From contig JAIXWQ010000006.1 of the NCBI GenBank assembly GCA_027491195.1, positions 1 to 64,000 of the forward strand: DNA of 64,000 nt, written 5' to 3'. Below, in pieces: positions 44,725-52,426 of this stretch (position 1 is the stretch's first letter; each line of letters begins with the position of its first letter). A program made the position numbers and the translations under genes. Source of the stretch: Cytophagaceae bacterium. GTDB lineage: Bacteria; Bacteroidota; Bacteroidia; Cytophagales; Spirosomataceae. The notes below the pieces were generated by a model. It was not told where the DNA came from and ran no database searches. It was given only the letters and a program-made list of their open reading frames with translations.

Positions 44725-46029
44725 ATGAAAAAACAGATCATATATACACTCTTCTTAGCTATCAGCGGTTTCTCTGCGGTAGCACAAGAAAATATGCACC
44801 CCTCACCTGCCCAAAGCAAGACGATCGTCATTTCTGGCGGTACAATTCACGTAGGTAATGGCAGCATCATCGAGAACGGCACGGTCGTGATCGAGAAAGG
44901 CAAAATCAAAAGCGTTTCAGCTACTTCTGCTTCAATTACAGGAGATGTAGAACGCATCGATGCGACCGGAAAACACGTTTATCCAGGCTTAATCGCTCCT
45001 AACTCGAGTTTAGGTTTAGTTGAATTCGCTTCTACGAAGTCGACTGTTGACATTGAGGAATTAGGTGAAATGAATCCAAACATTCGGGCGATTGTTGCCT
45101 ATAATACTGATTCGAAAATCATCAATACCGTTCGTTCAAATGGTGTTTTATTAGCGCAAATCACGCCGCAAGGTGGGATGATCCCCGGTTCTTCTAGCGT
45201 CGTACAATTAGATGCGTGGAACTGGCAAGATGCCGCTTACGCGATGGATAATGGTATTCACTTCAAGATGCCGGCTTTGATTAACCGTCCGGCGGCATTT
45301 CAAAGAAGAGGTGCGAATGCGGATCCAGTGGCGGCGGGTTTGGCGCGCCTCGAAGAGGCGCGGTCCTTTTTCAAGGAGGCGAAAGCGTATTTGAACGAGA
45401 AGACGCATACGAGTACGAACTTGAAGTTCGAAGCTACAAGAGGTCTTTTTGATGGTAGCAAGCCCTTTTTCGTGCATTGCGACCTAGTGAAGGAGATGTT
45501 AGCGGCGATAAATTTTGCCAAAGAATTTAACTTCAAACTCGTTCTCGTAGGAGCAACAGATAGTTGGATGATTGCGGATATTTTGAAGGAGAATAACGTG
45601 GCGGTGATTTTGGGAGAAATCCATAGTTTACCAGCCTCCGAAGATGATGCCGTAGATCAACCGTATAAGACACCAGGTATGTTACAAAAAGCCGGTGTTT
45701 TATTCTCGATGGGATTCGAAGGTGGTGATGGTAACTGGCGCCAACGCGACCTACCTTTCCACGCTGGAACGATGGCAGCTTACGGTGTAACGAAGGAGGA
45801 AGCTTTATCAGCGATTACCTTAAACGCAGCGAAAATCTTAGGAATTGCGGATCGTACCGGAAGTATCGAAGCAGGTAAAGATGCGAACATCGTGATCAGC
45901 ACGGGAGACATTTTGGACATGCGTTCAAGCGTGTTGACGAATGCCTTTATTCAAGGTCGCGCGTTGAACTTAGACAACAAACACTCGCAATTATTTGAGC
46001 GTTATAAATACAAGTACAACGTAAAATAA
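44725..46029 (+). CDS. Exported amidohydrolase paralogue lacking the HxH motif
   Basis: 434 residues, signal peptide (IIYTLFLAISGFSAVAQ). Single amidohydrolase-type module resembling the N-terminal half of the preceding protein. Where HxH is expected it reads VYPGLIAPNSSLGLVEF. Later it has FFVHCDLVKEMLAAI and FEGGDGNWRQRDLPFHAGTMAAYG, so several metal ligands are missing. Probably non-catalytic or using altered chemistry, perhaps a partner of the 1002-residue protein, with which it is co-transcribed. Terminator at 46050-46092. Confidence 0.8.
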   Translation: MKKQIIYTLFLAISGFSAVAQENMHPSPAQSKTIVISGGTIHVGNGSIIENGTVVIEKGKIKSVSATSASITGDVERIDATGKHVYPGLIAPNSSLGLVEFASTKSTVDIEELGEMNPNIRAIVAYNTDSKIINTVRSNGVLLAQITPQGGMIPGSSSVVQLDAWNWQDAAYAMDNGIHFKMPALINRPAAFQRRGANADPVAAGLARLEEARSFFKEAKAYLNEKTHTSTNLKFEATRGLFDGSKPFFVHCDLVKEMLAAINFAKEFNFKLVLVGATDSWMIADILKENNVAVILGEIHSLPASEDDAVDQPYKTPGMLQKAGVLFSMGFEGGDGNWRQRDLPFHAGTMAAYGVTKEEALSAITLNAAKILGIADRTGSIEAGKDANIVISTGDILDMRSSVLTNAFIQGRALNLDNKHSQLFERYKYKYNVK

Positions 46030-46049
46030 TTTGAATTAAAGTTTAGTGC

Positions 46050-46092
46050 AAAAAGTCCTCAAAAGCCGATTTTGTCTTTTGAGGACTTTTTT
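46050..46092 (+). terminator. Terminator after the amidohydrolase pair
   Basis: A-run plus AGTCCTCAAAA (46050-46064) pairs with TTTTGAGGACT and a T-run (46077-46092). Strong stem with T-tract. The remaining gap to 46216 is A/T-rich with no further feature recognised. Confidence 0.9.
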
Positions 46093-46216
46093 ATATACTC
46101 TCATTGCGCATCATTATCAGTGTTTTTATAATCTTCTGTGATATAGTGGATTAAGTTTTGTTTTTGAATTAATTCTCTGAATATTATCAAAAATATCACT
46201 GTAACCACTAATAAGT

Positions 46217-46423
46217 ATGAAAACCAAACTCGTCTTTTCGACCGTTTTGATCAAGTCCCGCTTGACTTTACGGATGACACAATCACAGGTAGCTTCCGCC
46301 GTAGGAGTTTCCCAAAGCGCCTACAATTATTGGGAATCCGGAAAACATTATCCGAACGCCACGAAGATCTACCTCCTCATTAAAGTCTTGAAGATTCCCA
46401 TAGAGGATGTTTTCTCCGCCTAA
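46217..46423 (+). CDS. Small XRE-family DNA-binding protein
   Basis: 68 residues, almost entirely a Cro/C1-type helix-turn-helix domain: LTLRMTQSQVASAVGVSQSAYNYWESGKHYPNATKIYLLIKVLKIPIEDVF. No effector domain. Could regulate itself or the neighbouring lipoprotein; no toxin-like partner is present. The TTGACA/TGTCAA palindromes 0.8-0.9 kb downstream are possible targets, which is speculation. Confidence 0.85.
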   Translation: MKTKLVFSTVLIKSRLTLRMTQSQVASAVGVSQSAYNYWESGKHYPNATKIYLLIKVLKIPIEDVFSA

Positions 46424-46431
46424 AAAATTCT

Positions 46432-46439
46432 TACCTTTG
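46432..46439 (+). promoter_or_regulatory. -7 element TACCTTTG, 5 nt before the lipoprotein gene
   Basis: Perfect TAnnTTTG followed by five G and then ATG 46445. Suggests a leaderless or near-leaderless mRNA. The element overlaps the 21-nt gap after the XRE gene, giving the lipoprotein its own promoter. Confidence 0.5.
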
Positions 46440-46444
46440 GGGGG

Positions 46445-46966
46445 ATGATTCGCCTCAGCATTTTAATCTTTTTGACATTCATTGCGTGCACCAGCTCCCC
46501 GGAGCCGGCGACCCATTTCTACGATTGGAAAAAAGAGCTGAACCAGCTTTCCTCATCCCCCCTATCGGTAAAAAAGACCGTCACCCTCGATGGCACCACC
46601 GAAGTCATCGACTCCGTTCAGCTAGATTTGAAGAAAGAATGGGCCCTTTTTGAGGAAGCGGACCTAAACAAACCTGCTTACGCCCTCAGTTACACGGATG
46701 AATCCACCCCAGGCCTAATCCAATACACCCTAAAAAAAGGCGAAAATCTTCCTGTTCGTTCCTTTAAAATAGCCCTGGACTCTGCAGGCCGCCCATCACA
46801 GGTAGACTTTGAGATTTCCTCTGAGAATTTAATTTATATTACGTCCAAAAACCTATCGATGCACCTCATCTCCGGTCGCGTCGTTTCCTACACCATTTCT
46901 GGATCTCAAGCTCTTCGCTGGTTTTCGTCTCCTACTCGGTATACGGTTAGTGGGGTGGCGCTCTAG
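46445..46966 (+). CDS. Lipoprotein of unknown function
   Basis: 173 residues. Lipobox with cysteine near residue 15 (IFLTFIACTSS), then a strand-rich globular region (VKKTVTLDGTTEVIDSVQLDLKKEW, GLIQYTLKKGENLPVRSFKIALD). I do not recognise the family. The stop codon is immediately followed, with no gap, by the mini-hairpin array at 46967. Confidence 0.7.
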   Translation: MIRLSILIFLTFIACTSSPEPATHFYDWKKELNQLSSSPLSVKKTVTLDGTTEVIDSVQLDLKKEWALFEEADLNKPAYALSYTDESTPGLIQYTLKKGENLPVRSFKIALDSAGRPSQVDFEISSENLIYITSKNLSMHLISGRVVSYTISGSQALRWFSSPTRYTVSGVAL

Positions 46967-47111
46967 CGCTTCGCTGCGCGAAGTCGTGATCGCTGCGCGA
47001 AGTCGTGACTTCGTCACTTAGTCATCGCTACGCGATTTAGTCGTCAATGCGTGACTTAGTCGCTGCTTCGCCGCTTAGTCGACTCCGGCTTAGTGTCTTT
47101 CCGGCTTAGTA
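46967..47111 (+). repeat. Array of about 19-bp mini-hairpin + AGTC units
   Basis: Eight units begin at the first base after the lipoprotein stop codon. The first six have exact 19-bp spacing: a 13-nt segment and then GAAGTC (units 1-2) or TTAGTC (units 3-6). Unit 3 is GTGAC-TTC-GTCAC, unit 4 ATCGC-TAC-GCGAT, unit 5 GTCAA-TGC-GTGAC, unit 6 GCTGC-TTC-GCCGC; 3 and 4 pair perfectly and 5 and 6 have one mismatch. The last two units are shorter (GACTCCGGC and TCTTTCCGGC). Stems differ in sequence but keep pairing. No ORF. Confidence 0.88.
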
Positions 47112-47119
47112 TCATATGA

Positions 47120-47147
47120 GATTAGAGAGTAGAGAGCATAGAGAATG
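47120..47147 (+). repeat. 7-bp word array GATTAGA/GAGTAGA type
   Basis: Four heptamers in register, GATTAGA, GAGTAGA, GAGCATA, GAGAATG, directly following the 19-bp array. Same word family as 13322-13349. The region 47148-47240 shows nothing I can name. Confidence 0.7.
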
Positions 47148-47247
47148 GGGTAATGCAAACCTGCTGCCAATACCATACTGGCCGTGAAATGACTGAAACG
47201 GCATAATGTTAAAATAGCGGCGAGGTATGCAAAGGCGTTTTCAGCTT

Positions 47248-47264
47248 TTGACACAATCTGTCAA
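47248..47264. promoter_or_regulatory. 17-bp palindrome TTGACA-N5-TGTCAA, copy 2
   Basis: TTGACACAATCTGTCAA followed by TACCTGAAAATCG, as at 37787. Part of a roughly 99-bp module repeated at 47347. Confidence 0.65.
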
Positions 47265-47346
47265 TACCTGAAAATCGAGTTTATCAATTTGTCCAGTTAT
47301 TCACAAAACCGCTTTAAACAGAGCTTAAAACCGGATACTCTTGCTA

Positions 47347-47363
47347 TTGACACATTCTGTCAA
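47347..47363. promoter_or_regulatory. 17-bp palindrome TTGACA-N5-TGTCAA, copy 3
   Basis: TTGACACATTCTGTCAA followed by TACGCCAAAATCG, 99 bp after copy 2 and 192 bp before lptB. Confidence 0.65.
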
Positions 47364-47380
47364 TACGCCAAAATCGTTTC

Positions 47381-47439
47381 TACAGCTCACGAAGATTCAC
47401 AAAATTGTTTATACAGCTCTCGAAGATTTACAAAATCCG
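47381..47439 (+). repeat. Two tandem copies of a 31-bp-period repeat
   Basis: TACAGCTC[A/T]CGAAGATT[C/T]ACAAAAT at 47381 and 47412, 31 bp apart, lying between palindrome copy 3 and lptB. No ORF with coding character covers it. 47440-47526 has no recognised feature. Confidence 0.7.
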
Positions 47440-47526
47440 ACTGCAAGCTGGCGCAAGGTTTGAAAACAACAGGTTCAAGTCGTAAAGGAGCAAACAAGGC
47501 GTGGAGTAAAACATCGAAATAATTCG

Positions 47527-47534
47527 TATTTTTA
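47527..47534 (+). promoter_or_regulatory. -7 element TATTTTTA, 4 nt before lptB
   Basis: TAnnTTTA followed by AGGC and ATG 47539. Predicts a leaderless transcript. No -33 TTG at 19 nt. Confidence 0.4.
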
Positions 47535-47538
47535 AGGC

Positions 47539-48270
47539 ATGATTTTACGGACAGAGAATTTAGTCAAGAAATACGGGCAGCGATTAGTGAATGATCACAT
47601 TTCGTACCAGGTGGCGCAGGGGGAAATTGTGGGACTTTTGGGGCCAAATGGCGCCGGGAAGACCACTTCCTTCTATATCGCGACGGGATTAGTGAAGCCG
47701 AATGAGGGGAAAGTGTATTTAGATGATTTGGACGTAACAGACTTACCTATGTACAAGCGCGCGCGTTTAGGCATCGGGTATTTAGCACAGGAGGCATCGG
47801 TATTCCGGACTTTAAGCGTGGAGGAAAATATACAGGCGGTGTTAGAGATGACGGATTTGTCCAAAGCCGCCCAAAAAGAAAAGGTCGAAAGCTTGCTCGA
47901 AGAGTTCTCCTTGACGCATGTGCGCAAGAGTTTGGGGCAGGTGCTTTCAGGTGGAGAGCGTAGAAGAACCGAAATCGCAAGGGCGCTAGCGGTAGATCCC
48001 AAATTCATCTTGTTAGATGAGCCGTTTGCGGGGGTCGATCCAATCGCGGTGGAGGAGATTCAAACAATCGTATCGAAGTTGAAGTTTAGAAATATCGGCA
48101 TCTTGATTACGGACCATAATGTGGATGAGACGTTGTCGATTACAGACCGAGCTTATTTGCTTTTTGAGGGAAAGATTTTGAAGGCGGGGACGCCGAGAGA
48201 ATTAGCGGATGACGAACAAGTTCGTCGTTTGTATTTAGGTAAAAACTTTAAGTTAAGAGAAAATAAATAG
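47539..48270 (+). CDS. lptB: LPS export ABC transporter ATP-binding protein
   Basis: 243 residues, ABC ATPase. Drives extraction of lipopolysaccharide from the inner membrane with LptFG. Walker A is [11 protein letters not shown] near residue 37. The ABC signature [15 protein letters not shown] is near 136, Walker B is [13 protein letters not shown], and the H-loop is ITDHNV. The GERRR form of the signature is typical of LptB. LptF/G/C/A are not adjacent. The next gene begins with no spacer. Confidence 0.92.
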   Translation: MILRTENLVKKYGQRLVNDHISYQVAQGEIVGLLGPNGAGKTTSFYIATGLVKPNEGKVYLDDLDVTDLPMYKRARLGIGYLAQEASVFRTLSVEENIQAVLEMTDLSKAAQKEKVESLLEEFSLTHVRKSLGQVLSGGERRRTEIARALAVDPKFILLDEPFAGVDPIAVEEIQTIVSKLKFRNIGILITDHNVDETLSITDRAYLLFEGKILKAGTPRELADDEQVRRLYLGKNFKLRENK

Positions 48271-49398
48271 ATGAAGAAGGAGACGATTGCGGTACATGGG
48301 AGTCATTTGAAGGATGAGACGGCGGGGTCAATTGCGGCGCCGGTGTTTTTGACGACGACTTTTGAACGGGCTTTGGACGGAACCTACCCAAAAGGCCACA
48401 TGTATTCTCGCAACTCCAATCCTAATCGTACTGCCCTTGAAAAAGGCCTAGCGGCCTTAGAAGGAGCGTCGCGAGGCTTCGCCTTCGGCTCAGGCCTCGC
48501 CGCCGTCAACGCCGTTTTCCAATGCCTTCAATCCGGCGACCACATTTTGATGCCCGAAGTAGGCTATTACGCCTCCTACAAACTTGCTGAAGAAATTCTA
48601 GGCCCCTGGGGTTTAGAGGTAACGCAGGTAGACATGACGGATTTGGCGAAAGTCGAAAAGGCGATTCAACAAAACACAAAACTGATCTGGGCGGAGACGC
48701 CGGCGAATCCGATGCTTTGTTTAACAGACATCGCTGGACTAGCAAAGATAGCGCAGAAAAACGGCCTAAAATTAGGGGTAGATAATACCTTAGCGACTCC
48801 GATCATCCAAAATCCCATCGCCCTTGGTGCAGACTTCGTGATGCACGCAACGACGAAATATATTGGCGGACACTCCGATATTATGGGTGGAGCGGTGCTC
48901 GTAAAAGAAGATGATGAGTGGGCGAAACGTATCGAGCGAGTGCAGATATTGATGGGGGCGACCCCTAATCCGCTGGATTGTTATTTACTAGCGAGAGGAT
49001 TGAAGACTTTGCCTTTGAGAATGAGAGAGCATAGTGCGACGGCTTTGGAACTAGCCAAACGTTTAGAAAAGCATCTAAAAGTAGAAAAAGTACATTACCC
49101 GGGTTTAGAGTCCCATCCACAATACGATCTTGCGAAAGAACAAATGAAACAAGGTTTCAGTGGTATGATTGCGCTGCAGGTGAAGGCGGGAGAAACGGAA
49201 ACGCGGGATATGGCTGGCAAATTGCAGCTGTTTCAACAGGCGACGAGTTTAGGTGGGGTGGAATCTTTAGTAGAGCACCGCAGATCCATCGAAGGACCGC
49301 AAAGTACGACACCGGGAAACTTGTTGCGTTTCTCGATTGGACTCGAACATGTGGATGATTTATGGGCAGACTTAGATCAAGCCCTGAATACTATTTAG
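48271..49398 (+). CDS. Trans-sulfuration PLP enzyme (cystathionine gamma-synthase/beta-lyase type)
   Basis: 375 residues, Cys/Met-metabolism PLP family (fold type I). Motifs: the N-terminal GSIAAPVFLTTTFE, YSRNSNPNRTALEKGLAALEG, WAETPANPMLCLTDIAGL and the PLP lysine in MHATTKYIGGHSDIMGG near residue 199. SLGGVESLVEHR near 315 is common to the gamma-synthase/lyase group. Whether it is MetB, MetC, MGL or O-acetylhomoserine sulfhydrylase cannot be settled by eye. Directly abuts lptB, so both are probably on one mRNA. Its end overlaps the convergent PEGA gene by 8 bp. Confidence 0.87.
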   Translation: MKKETIAVHGSHLKDETAGSIAAPVFLTTTFERALDGTYPKGHMYSRNSNPNRTALEKGLAALEGASRGFAFGSGLAAVNAVFQCLQSGDHILMPEVGYYASYKLAEEILGPWGLEVTQVDMTDLAKVEKAIQQNTKLIWAETPANPMLCLTDIAGLAKIAQKNGLKLGVDNTLATPIIQNPIALGADFVMHATTKYIGGHSDIMGGAVLVKEDDEWAKRIERVQILMGATPNPLDCYLLARGLKTLPLRMREHSATALELAKRLEKHLKVEKVHYPGLESHPQYDLAKEQMKQGFSGMIALQVKAGETETRDMAGKLQLFQQATSLGGVESLVEHRRSIEGPQSTTPGNLLRFSIGLEHVDDLWADLDQALNTI

Positions 49399-49663
49399 AG
49401 AGGTCCTTCTCTAATTTCACTTCAATTTCTTTATCGATTCCTTTCAATTCGACACGCTGACGTTTGTAGCCAGACTTCGAAATGGAAAGAAAATTGTATT
49501 GTTTCTCGTCGATCTTAATTTCTACGGGAGTCTTCCCTACGAAATAACCGTTTAATATAACCTCTGCTCCAGCAGGGTCAGTTTTAACCGTTATCGTCTT
49601 TGTAGCAGGAGCCACAAATGAACTTAAAGCACTGATTAACAATACGATAAAGAAATTTTTCAT
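49391..49663 (-). CDS. Small exported PEGA domain protein
   Basis: 90 residues. A signal peptide (FFIVLLISALSSFVAPA) is followed by a single PEGA domain: ITVKTDPAGAEVILNGYFVGKTPVEIKI, and SISKSGYKRQRVEL. PEGA domains are surface-associated beta modules with no enzyme activity. No lipobox. Monocistronic. Confidence 0.82.
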   Translation of the reverse strand: MKNFFIVLLISALSSFVAPATKTITVKTDPAGAEVILNGYFVGKTPVEIKIDEKQYNFLSISKSGYKRQRVELKGIDKEIEVKLEKDLSK

Positions 49664-49684
49664 GTAGGCTATGATTTAAGAAAT

Positions 49685-49692
49685 CAAAACTA
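49685..49692 (-). promoter_or_regulatory. -7 element TAGTTTTG for the PEGA gene
   Basis: Perfect TAnnTTTG on the minus strand, 21 nt before ATG 49663. No -33 TTG at 19 nt. Confidence 0.45.
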
Positions 49693-49723
49693 CCGAAAAA
49701 TAAACGAAATTGTATCCTGAGAG

Positions 49724-51253
49724 TTAAAAATATCTAGTTGCTGATATTTTCGCTTGGAAATTAAAGCGATGATTATCTAATTCCCACTGATAATTGCGTA
49801 TCCAAGCGGCAGTTAAAGATGCATTAATTCCTATATCCTTATAGCGCTTCTGGTAATATCCACCTAAACTAAGATCAACCCATTTTTGGTCATAATTTGT
49901 AAGGCCATCATATACAAAATCAAGATTGTGAGCATAACGCTCAAAAGTTAGTCCTATAGCTTTATTTGATGAAATAGCCGCCAAATCTATTGTTTGAGCA
50001 TTTCCTCCTGGGCCAATCCCTGCCCCGATCACTTGACCTTGCTGTGTATAACCCGAACGAACAATCCAATGCCTGTACCACGAACCCTCGTTTCGAAGTA
50101 AGCGATCTGCAGACATATCCAAAGCGGAACTTTCAACCGCTACTCGAAAATAGGAGCCATCTATCCGCTTAAATAATTTACGGAACCCCAATGTAGAAGC
50201 ATAGGAATGATCTGGAGACAATAAAAAGTCCCATACATTAATAAAATAGTCGTTCCAGCCACTTTCTGCGTATACTTCCAATTGAGCGGCAGTAAACACC
50301 CAACGTGCAGATAATGAAGCAAGTTGATCTCGCTTTTTATCGTCCTCTAATAGAGTAGATTTCTTCTCGAATGGAATAATTATGGGAAAAAAGTCTGTCA
50401 AACCATGTCCCATATCTTTTGAATATAATTGAAAAATACGCGAAAAACCGAGAAACAAGCCTGGAGCCCACTTAGGTTGATAATTAAATGTAATTCCTGT
50501 CAAGTAACGCCAGTCCTTCGGTTTTGGCCAAAAATAATTAACTCCACCCACGCTAACTTCAGCAGTGGTAGGCTCCATTCCAGAACCATCCAGTCGACCC
50601 GCAATCCACTGAAATTCACACTTCCCTGCGAAAGTTTTAAGAGGTTTTACACTATTAAAAGTGACATGGATGAACCCTGGCGCATTATTTGTCATCAATA
50701 AACTATTGCGAAATCCAGGTCCCCACCACAGATTCTCCGTAGAAATACCAAAAGAAACAGATTTAGAAGAAATGCGTAAGGAACTTTGACCAGGATAAAA
50801 TTTCGTGATAGGTTCGGCACCGAAACGTTCCGGTATATCAGATGTGGTCAAATAATACACCATCGCCCGCCTGGCAAGATCCGTTTGAGATAAACTAAAT
50901 GTCGAAAAATCCGTATTCGCTGCCCATACTATTTCAGGTTTTACCTGCAAAGACAACGCTTTGTATTTCAAAAACAAACCACCCGTAAATAGTGTCTGTA
51001 ATCCTCTTGCAGGCAACATTCCGCCATCATTATACCCCATAGGAGCGAAAGAATTAAAATTAGCCTGTAAGTTAATGGGCAATAAACGATGTGTGGTCGA
51101 ATCAGAAACAGGCCGAATAGTAAACGAATGCTGCGCGCCGGAAATTAGTTGTTGATTACGCAGCCTTTCTTCTGCCAAATCAGTCATTCCAACAGGGATG
51201 GTTTGAGCAAAAATTGGAAAAGATATCAGGCAGAAAAAGATCTGTTTCAACAT
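49724..51253 (-). CDS. Capsule assembly Wzi family outer-membrane protein (copy A)
   Basis: 509 residues from ATG 51253, which gives a clean signal peptide (MLKQIFFCLISFPIFAQ); a start at 51313 would overrun the divergent promoter. Wzi is an outer-membrane beta-barrel that anchors capsule/exopolysaccharide to the surface. Features: the conserved NLWWGPGFRNSLLMTNNAPGFIHVTFNS near residue 195, alternating aromatic beta-strand pattern and a C-terminal aromatic residue (SATRYF). Divergent from the glycosyltransferase gene. First of three paralogues in 6 kb. Confidence 0.86.
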   Translation of the reverse strand: MLKQIFFCLISFPIFAQTIPVGMTDLAEERLRNQQLISGAQHSFTIRPVSDSTTHRLLPINLQANFNSFAPMGYNDGGMLPARGLQTLFTGGLFLKYKALSLQVKPEIVWAANTDFSTFSLSQTDLARRAMVYYLTTSDIPERFGAEPITKFYPGQSSLRISSKSVSFGISTENLWWGPGFRNSLLMTNNAPGFIHVTFNSVKPLKTFAGKCEFQWIAGRLDGSGMEPTTAEVSVGGVNYFWPKPKDWRYLTGITFNYQPKWAPGLFLGFSRIFQLYSKDMGHGLTDFFPIIIPFEKKSTLLEDDKKRDQLASLSARWVFTAAQLEVYAESGWNDYFINVWDFLLSPDHSYASTLGFRKLFKRIDGSYFRVAVESSALDMSADRLLRNEGSWYRHWIVRSGYTQQGQVIGAGIGPGGNAQTIDLAAISSNKAIGLTFERYAHNLDFVYDGLTNYDQKWVDLSLGGYYQKRYKDIGINASLTAAWIRNYQWELDNHRFNFQAKISATRYF

Positions 51254-51256
51254 ATA

Positions 51257-51264
51257 CAAATGTA
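51257..51264 (-). promoter_or_regulatory. -7 element TACATTTG, 3 nt before wzi copy A
   Basis: Perfect TAnnTTTG on the minus strand, ending 3 nt before ATG 51253. Predicts a leaderless mRNA and supports that start. Confidence 0.45.
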
Positions 51265-51286
51265 AAAAGGAATGACTTGAATTGTG

Positions 51287-51294
51287 TATTTTTG
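51287..51294 (+). promoter_or_regulatory. -7 element TATTTTTG for the glycosyltransferase operon
   Basis: Perfect TAnnTTTG on the plus strand, 19 nt before the TTG start at 51314. Together with 51257-51264 it makes a divergent promoter within 61 bp. Confidence 0.45.
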
Positions 51295-51313
51295 AAGGAT
51301 AAAGATTGCACAC

Positions 51314-52426
51314 TTGAAATCCATTCTCTTTTTACACAGCTCTTCTGACTTATATGGCGCAAGCCGTATTTTCCTTCAAATCGTAGAAAACACGATCAAA
51401 AGAGGGGACAAAGCAGTTGTCGTTTTGTCAAATGAAGGGCCACTATCCATTCGTTTACGAGAATTGGGAGCGGAACTATTCATTTTTAAATTAGGAATAC
51501 TTCGAAGACGCTACATGAGCCCATTGGGTTTGATAAATCGTCTTTATTATCTAGTTAATTCTTTCGTCAAATTAAAGACGCTAATTCAAGTTGAAAAAAT
51601 AGAATTAGTTTATTCAAATAGCACCTCTGTTTTGGTAGGAGCTATTACGTGTATGATCACAAAGACGCCACACATCTGGCATATTCATGAAATCATGACC
51701 CCACCTTGGCCCTTAAGACAAGTGCAGACTTACCTTATGGATCATGCTTCTAACCTTCAAATAGCTGTTTCAAAAGCGACAGAGTCACATTGGAAGTCAT
51801 TGGTCAATAAACCAGAAAAAATTATCCGACTTTTTAATGGGGTAGATTGTGAGCACTATGCCAATGTGAAATCCCCCACTGGCAACATCTGCATTGGGAT
51901 GATCGGACGCGTGAACCACTGGAAAGGCCAGCCCTACTTTTTAGAAATCGCTAAAGAATTAGGGGCTTCTTTTTCCTATGTAATGGCTGGAGATCCATAT
52001 CCAGGCTATGAATATTTGTTAGAAGAAAATGAATCCATTCGTAAAAAGCTAAATGTAGAAGTGCAGAATCTGGGATATGTGGCTGATAACAGGGATTTTT
52101 TCAATCAAATTCACGTATTAGTGCTCCCTTCAATTCTACCAGACCCACTTCCCACCGTCGTTTTAGAAGCGATGGCGGCGGGGAAACCCGTCATTGCAAC
52201 CCGACAAGGTGGTGCCTTGGATATGATAAAAGATGGAGAAACTGGGTTTTTCATTCCAATCAAAGAGCCTAAAGAAGCCGCTGACTTGATCCGCCCATTC
52301 TTAAACAATAAAGTACAAATACATCAATTAAGCATTCAAGCTAGAGAAAGAGCTAAGGTACACTTCTCTCTCGAGCGCTTTAATGATGAAATCACCCGAA
52401 TTATTTCTCTAACTTTACAAGGATGA
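51314..52426 (+). CDS. Glycosyltransferase family 4
   Basis: 370 residues, starting at TTG 51314 (MKSILFLHSSSDLYGASRIFLQI, the proper N-terminal Rossmann strand; no ATG precedes it in frame). GT-B fold, retaining. The C-terminal half has IGMIGRVNHWKGQPYFLEIAKEL near residue 195 and the donor-binding EX7E region LPTVVLEAMAAGKPVIATRQGGALDMI near 275. Transfers a nucleotide-activated sugar, unidentified, during exopolysaccharide assembly in the cytoplasm. Overlaps the next gene by 4 bp (ATGA). Confidence 0.88.
   Translation: MKSILFLHSSSDLYGASRIFLQIVENTIKRGDKAVVVLSNEGPLSIRLRELGAELFIFKLGILRRRYMSPLGLINRLYYLVNSFVKLKTLIQVEKIELVYSNSTSVLVGAITCMITKTPHIWHIHEIMTPPWPLRQVQTYLMDHASNLQIAVSKATESHWKSLVNKPEKIIRLFNGVDCEHYANVKSPTGNICIGMIGRVNHWKGQPYFLEIAKELGASFSYVMAGDPYPGYEYLLEENESIRKKLNVEVQNLGYVADNRDFFNQIHVLVLPSILPDPLPTVVLEAMAAGKPVIATRQGGALDMIKDGETGFFIPIKEPKEAADLIRPFLNNKVQIHQLSIQARERAKVHFSLERFNDEITRIISLTLQG

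Noticed and set aside
46967-47111. CRISPR array
   Set aside because: Units are 19 bp with self-complementary variable parts and a 6-nt tag. There are no repeat/spacer lengths of CRISPR type and no cas genes in the window.
47248-47264. TTGACA read as a sigma-70 -35 box, or the palindrome as an FNR box
   Set aside because: Bacteroidota promoters do not use TTGACA/TATAAT, and no TATAAT follows at 17 nt. The half-site spacing (6-5-6) differs from TTGAT-N4-ATCAA.
47289-47522. A 77-codon open frame between the palindrome array and lptB
   Set aside because: It starts at TTG with no promoter or ribosome site, runs through the palindrome and the 31-bp repeats, and its translation has no domain-like character.
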